This document shows positions 45,939-58,653 of a stretch of 64,000 nt of DNA, piece by piece. The notes under the pieces are model-generated. The model saw nothing but the letters and a program-made list of their open reading frames with translations, had not been told where the DNA came from and did no database searches. This stretch comes from Mortierella sp. BCC40632. Taxonomy: Eukaryota > Mortierellomycota > Mortierellomycetes > Mortierellales > Mortierellaceae. Every line of letters starts with the position of its first letter. The first letter of the stretch is position 1. The stretch spans positions 1,143,001-1,207,000 of the forward strand of contig WAEK01000010.1 in the NCBI GenBank assembly GCA_011634665.1, written 5' to 3'. A program made the translations under genes and the position numbers.

Positions 45939-48844
45939 CGTTATTTGCGAGCCTGATGATGTCATAGGGTAGCACACCTGGAACTTTTTGTTCGCATGAT
46001 CTTCCTGAATAGGTCTGTATGTCTCTCCAACCAAAGCTGACAGTAGGGTAGCCTCCATGAGAGCAAGTTCTCACTTTGGAGAATTGAGAATAAGTACTGA
46101 ATAGTTCGCTGTAATATAATAATTCGAGTTCATCTTGCGATGATTGCGGAAGAGTCCAAGTCGAAAAGCGTGGGATATTCCAGTGATCGTCTACTAACAT
46201 GAGCTGAGAATACTTGCTTATAAAGAAACACTGAGTAGCTTCCCACAAGTAATGTTGAGACTTGCCATCCTTGAACCGAATATCCATTGCTACCATTTTC
46301 CGGTGACGGTGGTTCAATTGAATTACAAATGTTCCACCAAGGTAAGGTATTTCCTTTCCTTGTATAACATCAGAAATGTCATGAAGATCCTTTGCACAAT
46401 CAGGAGTACAAAGCGAGCCGTCTTTGGTGCCAATCAATACATTTTCCAAATATGCTACTTCGAGAGTCGACTGATGATGATATGCCACAACAGTTGATTT
46501 GGCATTGGTCCCATCCCTCATCTTATTAGTCTTGATATCTTGAACAACATGGCTCAAATCCAACGGCAGTATGGTATACCTTTTTGTTTTGGAGAGACTT
46601 TTTGCATCTGTAATGAAAAACATTTTTTTCTGCTCACGAGAGTAGCCAAAGATGCTTGAATCCTCTTCAACAAATCCATACCATTCATTTGATATTTTTT
46701 CTGATCTTCGAATAAGATCCCCAGTTTTTGTTGAATATAGAAGAAAATCCTTATCCGTTACAACCGCCAGCGTCTTTCCAGTCGACGAAAGAAAGTGTTT
46801 CTCGATGGAATGGGTTGTGTCAATATGGCACATTGGTGCTCCTATGACCAGATCCCAGATCGAGAGTTGGTAGTATGAAATTTCCAGTATAAGGACTCTT
46901 CCAGCTGCTGAAGATGTAGTTCGGGGATATCGAAAAATGTTGTCATGTCGCAAGACGGGAATGTTATAGAGCATCTCCCACTGACCCGCTGTCTTGTAAA
47001 CACAATATCCATGTTGATTACAGGTAACAAGTCGTTCGGAATTATCGTCATACTGTGATGCGGAGAGATTGATTAACCTGGCGTCCCCACTGTAAGACTG
47101 AAGTATCGCGCACTCGATGTGGCGGTTTGAGGGTCGGAGTGAAAAACGTGTTTGCTGATCTTGGAGTGGCTGTTGACTGACATATCTAGGGTGATCGAAA
47201 ACGAAGGTCCTCTCCTCAGCTTGCTGCAGTCCCCTGTGCACGACAACTTGAGATCCATTCCAAGACAATGACACCCCCAAACACTGTGAAAGATAAGGAT
47301 CAATGTCGAGCCTAGTGTACGCATAGATCACACTTGAGGTGGTCTCAAATAGACCAAGCTCCCATATTTCTAGGAAGATACTCTCCTTGACCTGTGAGAG
47401 GACTGCAACATGTGAACCTGACGCTGAAATCTTGACATTCAGGATTGTGGCTGGCGCACTCTGCTTATCAAACTCATCAACTAAGTTGTAGCAGATTTTG
47501 AAAGTCCTCTGAGGCGATGGTATCTGAGGAAGGACACAATCTAACCGAAATCAACCACAATTCGTTTAGAAACTCATGATAGGAGGCAGTCGGATCTCAT
47601 CTTTTTGCAGGATCGGTCAACATACCATACGAATCCCTACTCGGCGAATCCCCGCTCAGTTCCACATAGCAGACCATTAACGATCCTGGCTTCGACTCAT
47701 CCTTATGCTTCAGTTCAATGTAAAAATCTTGTTCAATCGGATATCGCAGTAAAACTCTAACAATCAAGACGTCTCCTAATGGAGGTATATATGATGAGAA
47801 AAAGCACACGACTAAGACAACCAGACGATTTGCACCAATAGCTCTCCGCTTTCCTCAGATACTAAGACCTTCACTACTCACCATCTTCTGGAGGAGTGCC
47901 TAATTTTAATGCCTACGCAAAAGGGTCACTGCTTTGAGAATTCGATAGACAAAATCGGTTGGACAACTAGAGGCAACTTTACCCAGTCGAAGCAAAATTT
48001 CCAGGAGTAACTTACCTGCCCTTTAATGTACAAGTAGTTGATACCTTCAGCTTCTTGGTCAAGCATGAAGCATACTATCGAATAATAGCTCTCCGTTGAC
48101 ATTGTTGTTTTTTCGGTTTCATTTACCGTAAGCTATCGTGATTCATGACTCGTTGGTTCAGTGTGCGAGGGGGAGGGGTTCAATACAGCGAAAGTTCGAC
48201 CAAGGTCTATCAAGACATACCTTGCATCTATGTCCCGTAATTCTTACTGGTTTTGAACAGGCACTATTTCGTCCATTTGGATGGAGATGTAGTATGAATG
48301 AGTAGCAACTCAGCGCAAACCCAATGATCGCACTCTGAAGGTAGCGGTATTTACCTGCTTGATCCTTCTAAATTGATGGAGCCATCATGGCTCGCAAACT
48401 GCCTATAGAACAGTCGTGTGCCACGATTATCTTGAGATTTATATCAGTATTGGCTTTCGTGGAATGAAATGGAGAAAAAGGGGGTCCGAAAAGTGTACCA
48501 AATCACATACCAGGATCATAAATATGGAAATCCCATAACATTTGGGCCTGATAGTCATCCAAGGATTTGAAAGCTACTGAGTATGTCCCTTTGTCAGCAG
48601 ATTGACTCTGACCAAGCTCATCTACTGTGTTGGGAATGCTCGACTCGCCAATATCAAGATGCTCGATTCCTCTATCACCGCTTTCTTCATCCTGGTTTGA
48701 ACTTTTGTGACTGGTGCCATGACTATCTGACTGGCTGACCCTACTACTTGTGTTCTCATGACTTTCGATTGAGGCTGGTGCCTGTTCGACAGTGACCAGG
48801 GTTGCTTCTGGTCTGGAGAGTGTTGAGGGAGGGGCCTCTGTCAT
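45939..48844 (-). pseudogene. ion-channel gene, 5' part (beta-propeller-like N-terminus), cut by DIRS element
   Basis: Exon 1 (48,844-48,511) encodes an acidic S/E-rich start (MTEAPPSTLSRPEATLV) ending FHIYDPG at a GTATGT donor. Further exons carry SYYSIVCFMLDQEAEGINYL (near 48,070) and VLLRYPIEQDFYIELKHKDE (47,759-47,627). The large exon starts at 47,523 after TTCCTCAG and runs to the element. It contains repeated blade-like segments (GVSLSWNGSQVVVHRG, RVLILEISYYQLSIWDLVIG, TGKTLAVVTDKDFLLYSTKTGD), consistent with a WD40-like propeller, though no canonical GH...WD repeats are seen. The coding frame ends in ...IIRLANN at the border; the next ten codons and stop belong to the retrotransposon. 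Joins between the first small exons are not fully resolved. Inferred role: a cytosolic sensor or scaffold in front of the channel. Confidence 0.65.
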
Positions 48845-50028
48845 GATAAGTTCAAATGAGGACAAGGAGGAGACAAAGAAAGAATGATGAGGTGAACAGA
48901 ATGGATGAAGAGACAATTCTCCCTCAGCCCTTGTGTCACATTCCTCATCCGTTTACCATCTTCAGAGACCTTTCAACTTTTGAGTCCTCCTTTGAATCAA
49001 ATGTCAGCAATCGACTTTTCTCATCACAAGAGGGGGAGGGGGAGTCGGCATCTGTCATCTCTGCTGCCAATGTCTCCGCACTTGGAGATGCTTTCATCTT
49101 TGCATTCAGCATTCAAGATGCTTGAGAGTAACCGACAGGACGGTACATCACCAAGAAAAAAAAAAAAAAAGTTTATCTTGGTTCAGGGACTTAGGAGGGG
49201 AGGCTCGATCTTGACAAAATCTCACCCCCAGCCTTCTTGCCTGTGCTTTTCACACACTGAGATGCATTGGTGTTTGAGATGTCTGACTCTCAAATGCAAA
49301 GATATCTTTCCTGATACCAGCATGCCCCCGCGGAACACTATGTTTCGATCCGAATCCGACAATGACGAGGAAGGCTATTGTTCTCAGTGTTTATGAGGAC
49401 AATGCTTCTTTTTGAAATACCTGAGGTATGCTCGTTGACATGGACAGTCCAGAAACAAGGTGATCCTTTCCACCAGCTGGTGAGATGGAGATGAAAGTCA
49501 TCCGAACCAATGATACTACTCGATTGGGGAAGGTATTGGCGACTACTAAATACCAGGAGAGACGGTCATGATGGCGGTAAGGGAGGTTCATGAGGAGACC
49601 TGACAGTGATTGTAGGAGGGAGGCCCTTATTTCGACTTGGTGGCAAGGGAGAACAAAAAATAAGTTGGTGGCGAGCGATCTGGCCAATGAAAATGGTCTT
49701 CAAAAGTGACGGATTGGGCTTGGTGGACTGGGCTAAGTAAACCATAATCTACCCAAAAATTTAACAGGCACGAGAGCCGCAAATTGGGAGTCATCCTCAG
49801 ATATTGAGTTCAGTTCCAATTCCATATAGCTTGAGAAGGATTCAAATTTTGCCTTTCTGGTCTGATCCAATATCCTTGTTGGTCACTCACTTTCTGCATT
49901 GCTAGAAGCAGGTTACGGGCTCTGGATAGAGTGACTAGAGCCCTCCAAACCTTAGTGTTAGTGGCCAACGGCCAACAAGAAAAGAGTTAGCATTTCGGGG
50001 CTGACTAAATGCTCCCAGGCATAGAAAG

Positions 50029-50060
<32 letters not shown>

Positions 50061-50264
50061 GGACTAGGGACCTACGTGGTGAGCGTGTCGCAACCGAGAA
50101 CTGAAACCAACAGAATTGTGCAAGTTTTGAAGCCCATCTACGATTACCCATTGCCACACTCAAAACTCAATGCTGTCCATTTCTGAAAGTATTTAAAAAG
50201 AATCAAAAATATATATTGGTGCTTTTATGCTCTATACACGGGCGTCATTCTCCTGCTTCTCAAT
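48845..50264. other. intergenic region between channel gene and ABC transporter
   Basis: Holds the promoter side of the channel gene, an A run at 49,156-49,170, the second copy of a dispersed repeat (49.39-49.74 kb) and a 27-base-plus A run at 50,028-50,055. No gene is supported. Confidence 0.5.
49390..49740. repeat. dispersed repeat, copy 2 (partner near 15.3-15.7 kb)
   Basis: Shares ordered blocks with 15,300-15,725: GTCATCC...AATGATAC, CTCGATTG, GGTCATGATGG, TTGGTGGC and CTGGCCAATGAAAATG. No coding content was recognised. Both copies lie next to members of the channel family, one at the 3' side and one at the 5' side. Confidence 0.55.
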
Positions 50265-53200
50265 TTATACATGACGACCAGCGGCCAGATCTTTCCGCTC
50301 TTTTTCCTCCGCAATCGTCAACAATGTCTCAAACTCAGAGGAACGCTCACACAACATCCGGAAAAGACTGTCCTCCTTCTTCATCAAAGTCAAGGGCTTG
50401 TCAAACTCGGCCACCTCACCAGCATTCATCACCAACACTCGATCGAAATCGGCAATGGTTCGGATTCGATGAGCAATTGTGATAATCGTCGACTGGGACA
50501 TCTCTTCACGGATCGTTCCCTGAATCTTTAGATCTGTCTCAAAATCCACACTTGCCGTGGCCTCATCCATCACAATGATCTTGGATTGTCGGACTAAGGC
50601 ACGCGCAAGTGCAATCAATTGTCGCTGGCCTTGGGAGAAATTGGAACCGTGCTCTTTCACGGGTGTGTCCAGCGTAATCTTGGATGGATCCACGATCTCG
50701 CTCTCTGTAGCAGTTGCTTCGGACTCACTTGATGTTGTTTCCGCAGATGTGGACGAGGTGGCAACCTCCCCCTTGACCGACGCTGCTGGCGACTTGGCCG
50801 AAGACTTGCCAGAGCTTGGTTCAGATGTATCGGGGATCAAATGACTTCTTCGAAGGGCCTCCCAGAGCTCCCGATCTTCGCGCTCACCGAATGGATCCAA
50901 GTTTGAGCGCAGGGTACCCTTGAACAGAATGGGGTCCTGAGGAATGATGGTCAAATTTGTTCTCAAGTCTTGGAGTCCAATTTTGCAGATGTCAATGCCA
51001 TCGATGGTGATAGTGCCTGAAACAGGGTCCATGAAGCGGAACAAACTAATTGCAAGGGTCGACTTGCCCGATCCCGTCCTACCGACTACACCAATCTTTT
51101 CGCCGGCCTTGATTGAAAAGGAGACATCCTTGATCACTGCTGGAGTATCTGGTGCGTATCTCATTGTTAAGTGATCCACAACGATTTCACCAGCGTGAGG
51201 CCAGGATGCTGGGGGACGGGATCCGGGAATGATGGCTGGTGGCTCCTCCTCAAGAGCAATATACTCTGCAACACGTTCAACCGAGTTCAAGTTCATCTCA
51301 TTCTGGGCATAGTTGCGGATCAACCACACAATCGTTCCTGTAAACATCAATGAGTACGTTAAACTCATCGCAGCCCAGCCTGGCTCGATGCGTCCATAGT
51401 TCTGAAGGATCAACAAACCTGTCGCGAACGAGACTAGGGCTCCAGCAATATCCACACGCCAGTGAAGCCATCGATTGACAGACCAGAGCAAGAAAAATGT
51501 CCTGTTGTTGTTGTCCTGGTTCAGAATATTCTTGCCTAGGAACCGCTTCTCAAAGCCATAGGCTCGGATAGTTGCAATTCCGCTCAGAGTCTCGTTAAAG
51601 TTGTTCAAAATCGGAGACCGCGAATTCGAGTTAAGACGCTTGAGATCACGTGAGACAGGAACGTAGAGGGCGCCAATGATACCATAGATCACCACAATAA
51701 AGATAGCTGGAACCACGAACAGTGGCATGTTTGCCGTGATGATGAATACAATTCCTAGGATGGTCACGAGCGATCCAAACAGGCCTTGGAGTCCATTACT
51801 CACGTCATCATCGATTGTCGAAATATCTGAGCTGAATCGATTGATAATCCGGCCGATGGGTGTGGTGTCGAAGAAACGAACCTTGGCTCGAAGGATCTTG
51901 TGAAGCAATTGCTGATGCAACCATCTTGATGCCGCCAATCCTCCAAAAATTGTGTAGTAGTTGGTCAAGACCACGGTGAACATGCCAAGAATACTCAGCA
52001 AAATGTAGATACCCATATAGTAATTCACGCTCACTGTCTCGGGAGTACCCTTGCCAAAGAGCGCCATTGTCACGACGCCATACTGCTCCGTCTTGTCTAT
52101 CGGCGTAAAGGCTTTGTACAAAGACTGAGCAATTGGCGCAGGGGTGAGGTAATTAAAGGCTCGGATGGCATAAGATCCAGTGTTCTCTGCCATCTTGTTA
52201 GCCCAAATAGCAAGCCAGGCGTTCTGAGCAATATCTACAAACTCGCGGGCCAAGAAAAGAACCACTAGTCCAGCCCAGAAGGGCCATCCACCAGAGGCAA
52301 TCATGTAGGTCTTGTAGACTGACCATGCGACTGATCCTTCGGCTTTCTTTTCTTCTTCAGTCAACTTGTTCGATGTCTTCTTTTCCTTCTTTGGCTTGGC
52401 CTGGCTAGGTTCCTCCCCATCCAATGTGCTAACCTCGCTTCTCTCGCCATCAACCGCCGAAGTGGGCGTATTTAGACCGAAATTCTCAATCCACTGATTA
52501 TTGATGGCCTCTTCAGGAGTGCCAGTGCCTACCACCATACCTTTGTCCAGTACCACCACCATTGCCGCCGAATGCAGCGTCAAATGAATTTGATGCGTCA
52601 CCAACAGAACCGTACGACCAGTCACCAATGGACCTGTCAGAGTCTGGAACAGAAGTTTACCGGTGTGTGAATCCACAGCAGAGAGACAGTCATCCAACAA
52701 CAACACGCTTGCCTTCGAATAGATAGCTCTCGCCAATGATACGCGTTGCTTCTGACCTCCTGAGAGTGTAATGCCTTGTTCGCCAATCTCTGTCAAGTCA
52801 CCAGCCTCAAAAATGTCAAAGTCTGTAGTCAGCGCACAGCCCTCTACGACAGCATCATAGCGTTCCTGATCGAACTTGCAGCCAAACAGGATGTTGTTGC
52901 GGATAGTCGAGTTTTGCAACCAGGCAGTCTGGGAGACATAGGCAATACCGGATCCATTACCCTTCGCAGACGCTGAAGCAAAGGGTCCGTAATCGCGACG
53001 AGGCATATACATATGACCTTTTTGCTTTTCCAGCTCTCCCAAAAGGGCTAGCAACATAGCTGACTTGCCTGACCCTGTGGACCCAGCAATGACAGATAGC
53101 TTTCCAACAGGGAAAGATACATTCAAGTTCTTTAGCATGAATCGTTCCTGAACCTCGGTCACCTCGGCCACGGGCTCTTCCGGCAAGGGTGTCGTCTTGG

Positions 53201-55807
53201 CGGTATCTCTGGAGAACTTGGCCTTGATCCTCTTGAAGAGAGACGGTTTGTTCTCACTAGCCTTTGTAGGTGAAGAGGCCTCGGTGCTGTGTTCTTTGTT
53301 GTGCCAGACAAAAGATGCGTCGACGAATCCGATGATGGGTTCTGCACTGACATTGGCCTTGCCATCGATCTTAGTCACTGTTGTGTCCTTGACCAGTTCC
53401 TCCTCTAACAAGAACTTGTTGATACGTTTCAAACTGACAGCTGCTTGCATGGTGTTCTTGATTTGCCAGGGCAAACTGTTCAGGGCCTGTCTCATAATGT
53501 TGAAAAGTGCCAATGTAGTAAAGATCTTGGATGCCGAGATCTCGTGTCCGAAAATCTTTGTGTAGGCCAGCAGGATGACAACAATGTTCAACAGTGGAAC
53601 AACCATCCAGACAACGTCCGTAAGAATAATTTTGATATATGACTCCTTAGTCCGTTCCAGTTCCTTCTCACGGGCAGCGGTGATCTTTTCCTCAAACTTG
53701 GATTCCCAGCCAAAAAACTTTACAATCCGGATAGCGCTCAGCATCTCGTTCAGGGCATCCATCCGATCATCCTTGGTGCTCATGATGTCCTTGAAGAGTG
53801 ACATGATCATTGAATAAAGCTTGGCTGGAATTGGGTAGGTAAGGATCATGCACGCAATGCCGACCAGGGATGCATAACCAAGTAGCCAATAGAGCTGAAA
53901 TCCTGCAAAAACGAATTGGACAGGAAATCCGTAGAGGTAATGAAAATAGCTAAATGGAATCTCCATCTTTTTAATGTCGACCGCAATCAGGTCTGGATAG
54001 GGTTTGGACATGTTAGCAAGGCTTTGTTTTTGGTCAACCATAGTCATGCAAGAGAGAAATACATTCTATATGCATAAGAGAAAGGGGGAGTTGATCACTT
54101 ACTGGCAATGTTCAATGTGCCATCTTTCTTTTTCTTGTTTTCGCCTTCCTTTGGCTGAGAGTCATCGGACTTGTCTGCTGGCGAGGCCATATCCTTGCGA
54201 CGGAGTGACTTTGCAAAAACTTGGGTATTGCAAATCGAGGACGTGTGGACAAAGATTCGACGTCCGATATTGAGGGCAGTCTGATGGCAGAGAGATTCGA
54301 TCAGGGAGGCGAGGAGGAGGCCAATGACATAAAGGTACTCTGTGGTTGTTGGGGGACCACAGACCTCGCATTCAACGTAGACAATAATCTTGTTAAGGAG
54401 ATATGGCGAGACGTTGACCAAGATACACCATGGAACGGCCCAAATAAACTGGAGGAGGTATTGGCCTTTCAACACCCCCACTAGGGACAAGAACAGGGAT
54501 TCTTGCCTAAAGGTTGAGAGGATTAGACGGCTGCGATGTGAGTGGCTCCAGTTGAAAGGTAAAAAGGTGTCTACTCGTTCTAGTGCTAGTACAAGTGAGA
54601 GCGTGAATTTTCCCCTCTCTCTCTCCTTGAGCTCTTTTTCTCGCTGAACTCTGTGCGACCTTGGTCTGTGAGAATCTGGTGTCACATGGAGGTTCATCGA
54701 TTGGCTAGACAAGTATGCTTCGCAGCTAACAAGTTCAGCCTTCTTGTGCTGCACGACTCGAAGAGCCCGGTCTCTGAATGGGCCACACCAGTATCTCTTC
54801 TCAAAAGGGTAAACATGCGCCGCGCCGCGCCTCTCTCTCTCGAGAGAGAGAGAGAGAGAGTAAACTAGAGCAAGATATGGCAAGGCTTCATTGTGAGCGC
54901 AGTGCTAAAGTACTTACTTCACACGGTTATACCGCTTGATCGAATATTGCGATTTGTCAGTGGGTTCGAGGTCCGGCAAATCTGAATCTTGAACTGGTCT
55001 TTTGATGCCAAGGTACACCAACGGGTTTACCCATGAAAAGGTCAACTGTGAATATGTTGAGGATGAATATTCATTCGACGGCAATCGTGCCACTTCGCCT
55101 TCTTGGAGTTTCTTGGTTACTACAGGTGGTCGATATGGATGGGTCGCCAAAGAGACGCAGATCAAAAGGGCAGCCGTGGTCCAGGCCAGACCGTCCAGCT
55201 TGAGCCAGAATGGCCACTCATTCATGGGCAACGTCAAGATATTCATCCGGAGAAAATCGTATGTCTGCAAAGAAAACACGAGGACATAGAATAGGTCCAT
55301 TTGAGGCCGGATCCAGAATTGTGCTGCAATTGCAGGTCGAGTAGCTTGTACAAATGCCAGGGCCAATGCGTAGATCCAGGTCAGGGCCTGGACACTATAG
55401 CCAAGGAAACTGTGGTAGTCCGTTTGGGAAGGAGCATTTGCGAGCGAGAAGTCATGACTATGACGATGTTCGGGGCTGTCGTTGTTAGACCTCAGGACCT
55501 CAATCGAAAAGAGCGCAACTCCAAGCTGAAGGGCAGTGAGACCAAATCGTGCCAAATTGTAGCCAATGTTGCTTGCTCGCTCCTCCTGGTACAGGGCCTG
55601 GACCTGCTCTATCGCAGAAGCATTCAGACCACTGAGTTCATCGCTGTCATCCTGGCTGGGATCATTGGGGAGATCATCCTCAATAGCGTCGTATTGATCC
55701 AGATGAATAGGCTTCCATGCTAGATAGGTAATAGCTAGAGCGGATCCTATTGAGTAGACAAGTGGCAATACAGCCTCCACCATACTAGAGAATGAGAAGC
55801 GAAGCAT
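50265..55807 (-). CDS. ABCC/MRP-type ABC transporter (full-length)
   Basis: Start 55,807 (MLRFSFSS) or 55,783 (MVEAVLPL). Exon 1 runs to 54,918 and encodes five or so membrane helices (TMD0-like) and the linker SQLTFSWVNPLVYLGIKRPV. A short exon near 54,8xx-54,73x carries EKRYWCGPFRDRALRVVQHK. An exon of about 54,508-54,103 encodes the first helices of TMD1 and the coupling segment QVFAKSLRRKD. The last exon (about 54,070-50,265) encodes the rest. NBD1 has Walker A GSTGSGKSAMLLAL, signature LSGGQKQRVSLARA and Walker B VLLLDDCLSAVDS. TMD2 follows, then NBD2 with GVVGRTGSGKSTLAIS, FSQGQRQLIALARA and IIVMDEATASVD. Total about 1,700 residues, long for the usual 1,450-1,600 partly because of acidic/Ser-rich inserts. 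Family members export glutathione, glucuronide or metal conjugates from cytosol to vacuole or outside; the substrate here is unknown. The reading frame across the last intron (near 54,055-54,102) was not resolved by eye. Confidence 0.88.
54828..54862. repeat. CT/GA perfect palindrome in the first intron of the ABC gene
   Basis: CTCTCTCTCTCGAGAGAGAG centred on CTCGAG at about 54,841, flanked by a GCGCCGCGCCGCGC run. It lies in the intron between exon 1 (ending 54,918) and the short exon near 54.8 kb. Confidence 0.7.
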
Positions 55808-57122
55808 GAAAGAGATGAATGACTGAACTGAAGATCCCACCAGCAAAGGGAGATGGATGCAGCTGAGAAGCGATGACTTTAAGAGACATGGACATGAAGG
55901 ATGCACTGGCACAAGATTACTACCTCTCAGTGCTCATGCTGGAGAATGGGCTCAGACCAGAGTCGATGAGTGGATGGGCAAATTCGATGGAACCAATGTA
56001 GTTGTCAGGGCCTTGTCCAAGCGAGAGCTGCAGAAAAAAGTGCGAAATGTGGAGAGAGAGAGAGAGAGGGACAAGGTCTCTTCTCAGAAGAGAGAGAAAA
56101 AGAGAGGAGTGGGGAGTGGGGAGGGGAGGGGAGAATGGATGAGGATGAGAACAGAGAGAGAGGGAACCAGAAGAAGAAGAAGAAAAAAAAAAAAAAAAAA
56201 GGGAGGGAGAAGAGTCGCGGGTGTGGGCTTTTTATGTGTGGGATTGTTTAAGTGAGGGATTGTGGGCTAGATAAGGAAACGTGAAGTTGTTTTGGCGCTC
56301 AATCTTATTCACACGCACAAGTTTGCTTCTCTAGAGAGAGAGAGAGAAAAAAAAAAAAAAAGGTTTTTGCGCTGTCTTTATGACCGGAACTGTTAAAAGC
56401 ACCACCTTTCTGGTTCATCTCAGGGCACAAAGGTCTCGATTGGCTGCAGTGCCCTCCTCCTCCTCGTGCCTGTGATCCACTCAAGCCCAAGCATCTATCT
56501 CGCACTACTGTCTCGTTCTCCCCCTCCCATCGGATAGCCCTGCATCTGTGGTCGGATTAGCTTCTCTCTCTGTGTGTGTGTGCGCATCGCCCACCTGACC
56601 ACACTTGACACACTTTGCCACCTTGTCTGTTCGTCATCCGCCGACTGTGAGCCCACTATTTTCCCTCAATTGCTCGCCCAGGAACACCACGGAATTGTGA
56701 AAAATTTCAACTGCAGCCCGCACAGACTCCATAGGCAGTGTGTCGCTCTCACAAGTGCTTTGCCAAACTCCAATCCTCGAGGACGCGCCGACAGAGAAGA
56801 TAAACGCCTCACCCTTGGGTGCTAACAACCACGATGCCAAAGAGACACCTCAGCAGTTCCTTCTCCGAAAGCGCTGCGCTTGCCGAGCGCCTAGTCTAGC
56901 CGGCCCCGCAAAAGAGCGGAGATTGCATTCAGGAACATCTCCCCTTTCTCTTCACGTCTGTCGCTTCCCCTGAAGAATGGCGTTACTACTTATTCTTGGA
57001 CGCGCTCAACTCCAATCCAGACTTTCTTTTGGACACTTTTATGCTAAGCGTGACTAAGACAAGGCTGTAGCAATGCCTCTGGTCCCCCCGTGTCCATCAC
57101 TTGATCCTTTACGCAACTCTCA

Positions 57123-57164
<42 letters not shown>

Positions 57165-57539
57165 TTGTCCCTACATTTTCACATACCATATCACTGCTTC
57201 TCAAGGCTAGGGCTGATTGAAAATGCACAGAGCAACGTGGAAAAAGTCGACCAAAAGCTGTGCCTGAGTTTGAATCGTGTGTTTTAGTATGTGTGCATCT
57301 GGAGAGAGTCGCCATGACAAGTTTTCTCTCTTCTTATTTAGCAGCCTAGCATGGCGCTGGTAGAGGAAGAGTGGTCAGGTCATGGAATAAAACATCAATG
57401 TGTAGATTTTAGAGATGTGAGCGTCGCGGACAGGGCCCTCGAATAACCGAAATAAACCCCCACAGATTTTTTGAGCAAGAGAAAATGAGAAAGAGAGACG
57501 CCGTGTCCAAAAAGATCGCCCACCAAGTCCTCCGAAGAT

Positions 57540-57570
<31 letters not shown>

Positions 57571-58653
57571 ATTTCCCTGAAGAGCAAAACAAATGCGTGT
57601 GACATTCTTAGAGCGTTTCTGTCCACTCAAAATGCGCCGCTCTCTCCCTCTCGTCTAGTGTATTCCCCTCTATCGTTTATTTACGTGGCAAAGCAGCATG
57701 ATACCACAAACAGACCGGCTTAATCATTCCGAGGACTTTTGCTTACTTAGACAGAAGTGCCATTGTTACTAAATCTCATGGTTGATTTGACTAGCCCTTG
57801 CCCCATTCTGTCCCAGACCCTTGGGCGAGACGCGATAAAAAGAGCATCCGATATAGATCAATGACTTTGACACGATCCGCATGGATAAACCAGAAATAAC
57901 ATCGTAAAAAAACTGCAATTTGCTAAACCTTTTTTTTTTTTTTTTTTTATCATGGCGGGTTCGAGCACTTGCTCAAGCTGAGTGGGCATCGATTGACAGC
58001 ATGGTCTTTTAACTTGACTGTTAGGGTGATGGGAGCAGATGTGTTCAGAGGCCTGTTAAATTTAGTTGAATCAGATTTCGAACTCTTAGGTGAATATCTG
58101 AGAAACCCTTTTCTATGGCATAATTTCATAAGGTTAATGTAATGAACTGGGTAGGGGACAAAAAGTGACAGCAGGCAACGGCAAGCGACAGTAACGACCA
58201 AGGTGCCAACATCGGGGATCTTGAGAAGGGACAAGGATGAGGAATCAAGTCAGTTTTATCGCACGAGAACGCGATTTAAAAAAAAAGAAAAAAAAAGAAA
58301 AAAACTCTTTCTCACAGTCCGAGAAGAGAAAGGCGTCAACAGGGGCAAAGGGAGTTGGACAGCCACCCTACCCATGCACTGCTAAAAAAAAAAAAAAAAA
58401 AAAAAAAAAGTGACATCTGTTTGGCGCTATCCTTTTGTAGATGGTGGAGTGGGGTTGTCGCATTCATTCGACAGTTAACTGAGTCGCAGACTCGCAGACT
58501 CGCAAACTCGCATGCTTCTGCTATGAGTTCTCCAGAATGAAGCTCATTACTGAGACCCTTAAAAAGCGCAACAGGAATCTGTAGATGAACCATCGTTCGA
58601 ATGATTCTTTGGACTCTACCTCCATTTTCTGATAAGCATCAACAAATCAAGAC
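55808..58653. other. divergent intergenic region with purine tracts, no gene supported
   Basis: The region separates two genes that are transcribed away from each other. It holds GA-rich stretches (56,050-56,200), poly-A runs (56,183-56,200 and 56,347-56,361), a CT microsatellite (57,125-57,160), a poly-T run (57,543-57,570), another T run (57,928-57,948) and A runs near 58,277-58,306 and 58,384-58,409. Open frames over these tracts are low complexity. Confidence 0.5.

Noticed and set aside
57950..57985. GGGTTCGAGC resembling a tRNA B box
   Set aside because: No matching A box or stems upstream; the preceding sequence is a poly-T run.
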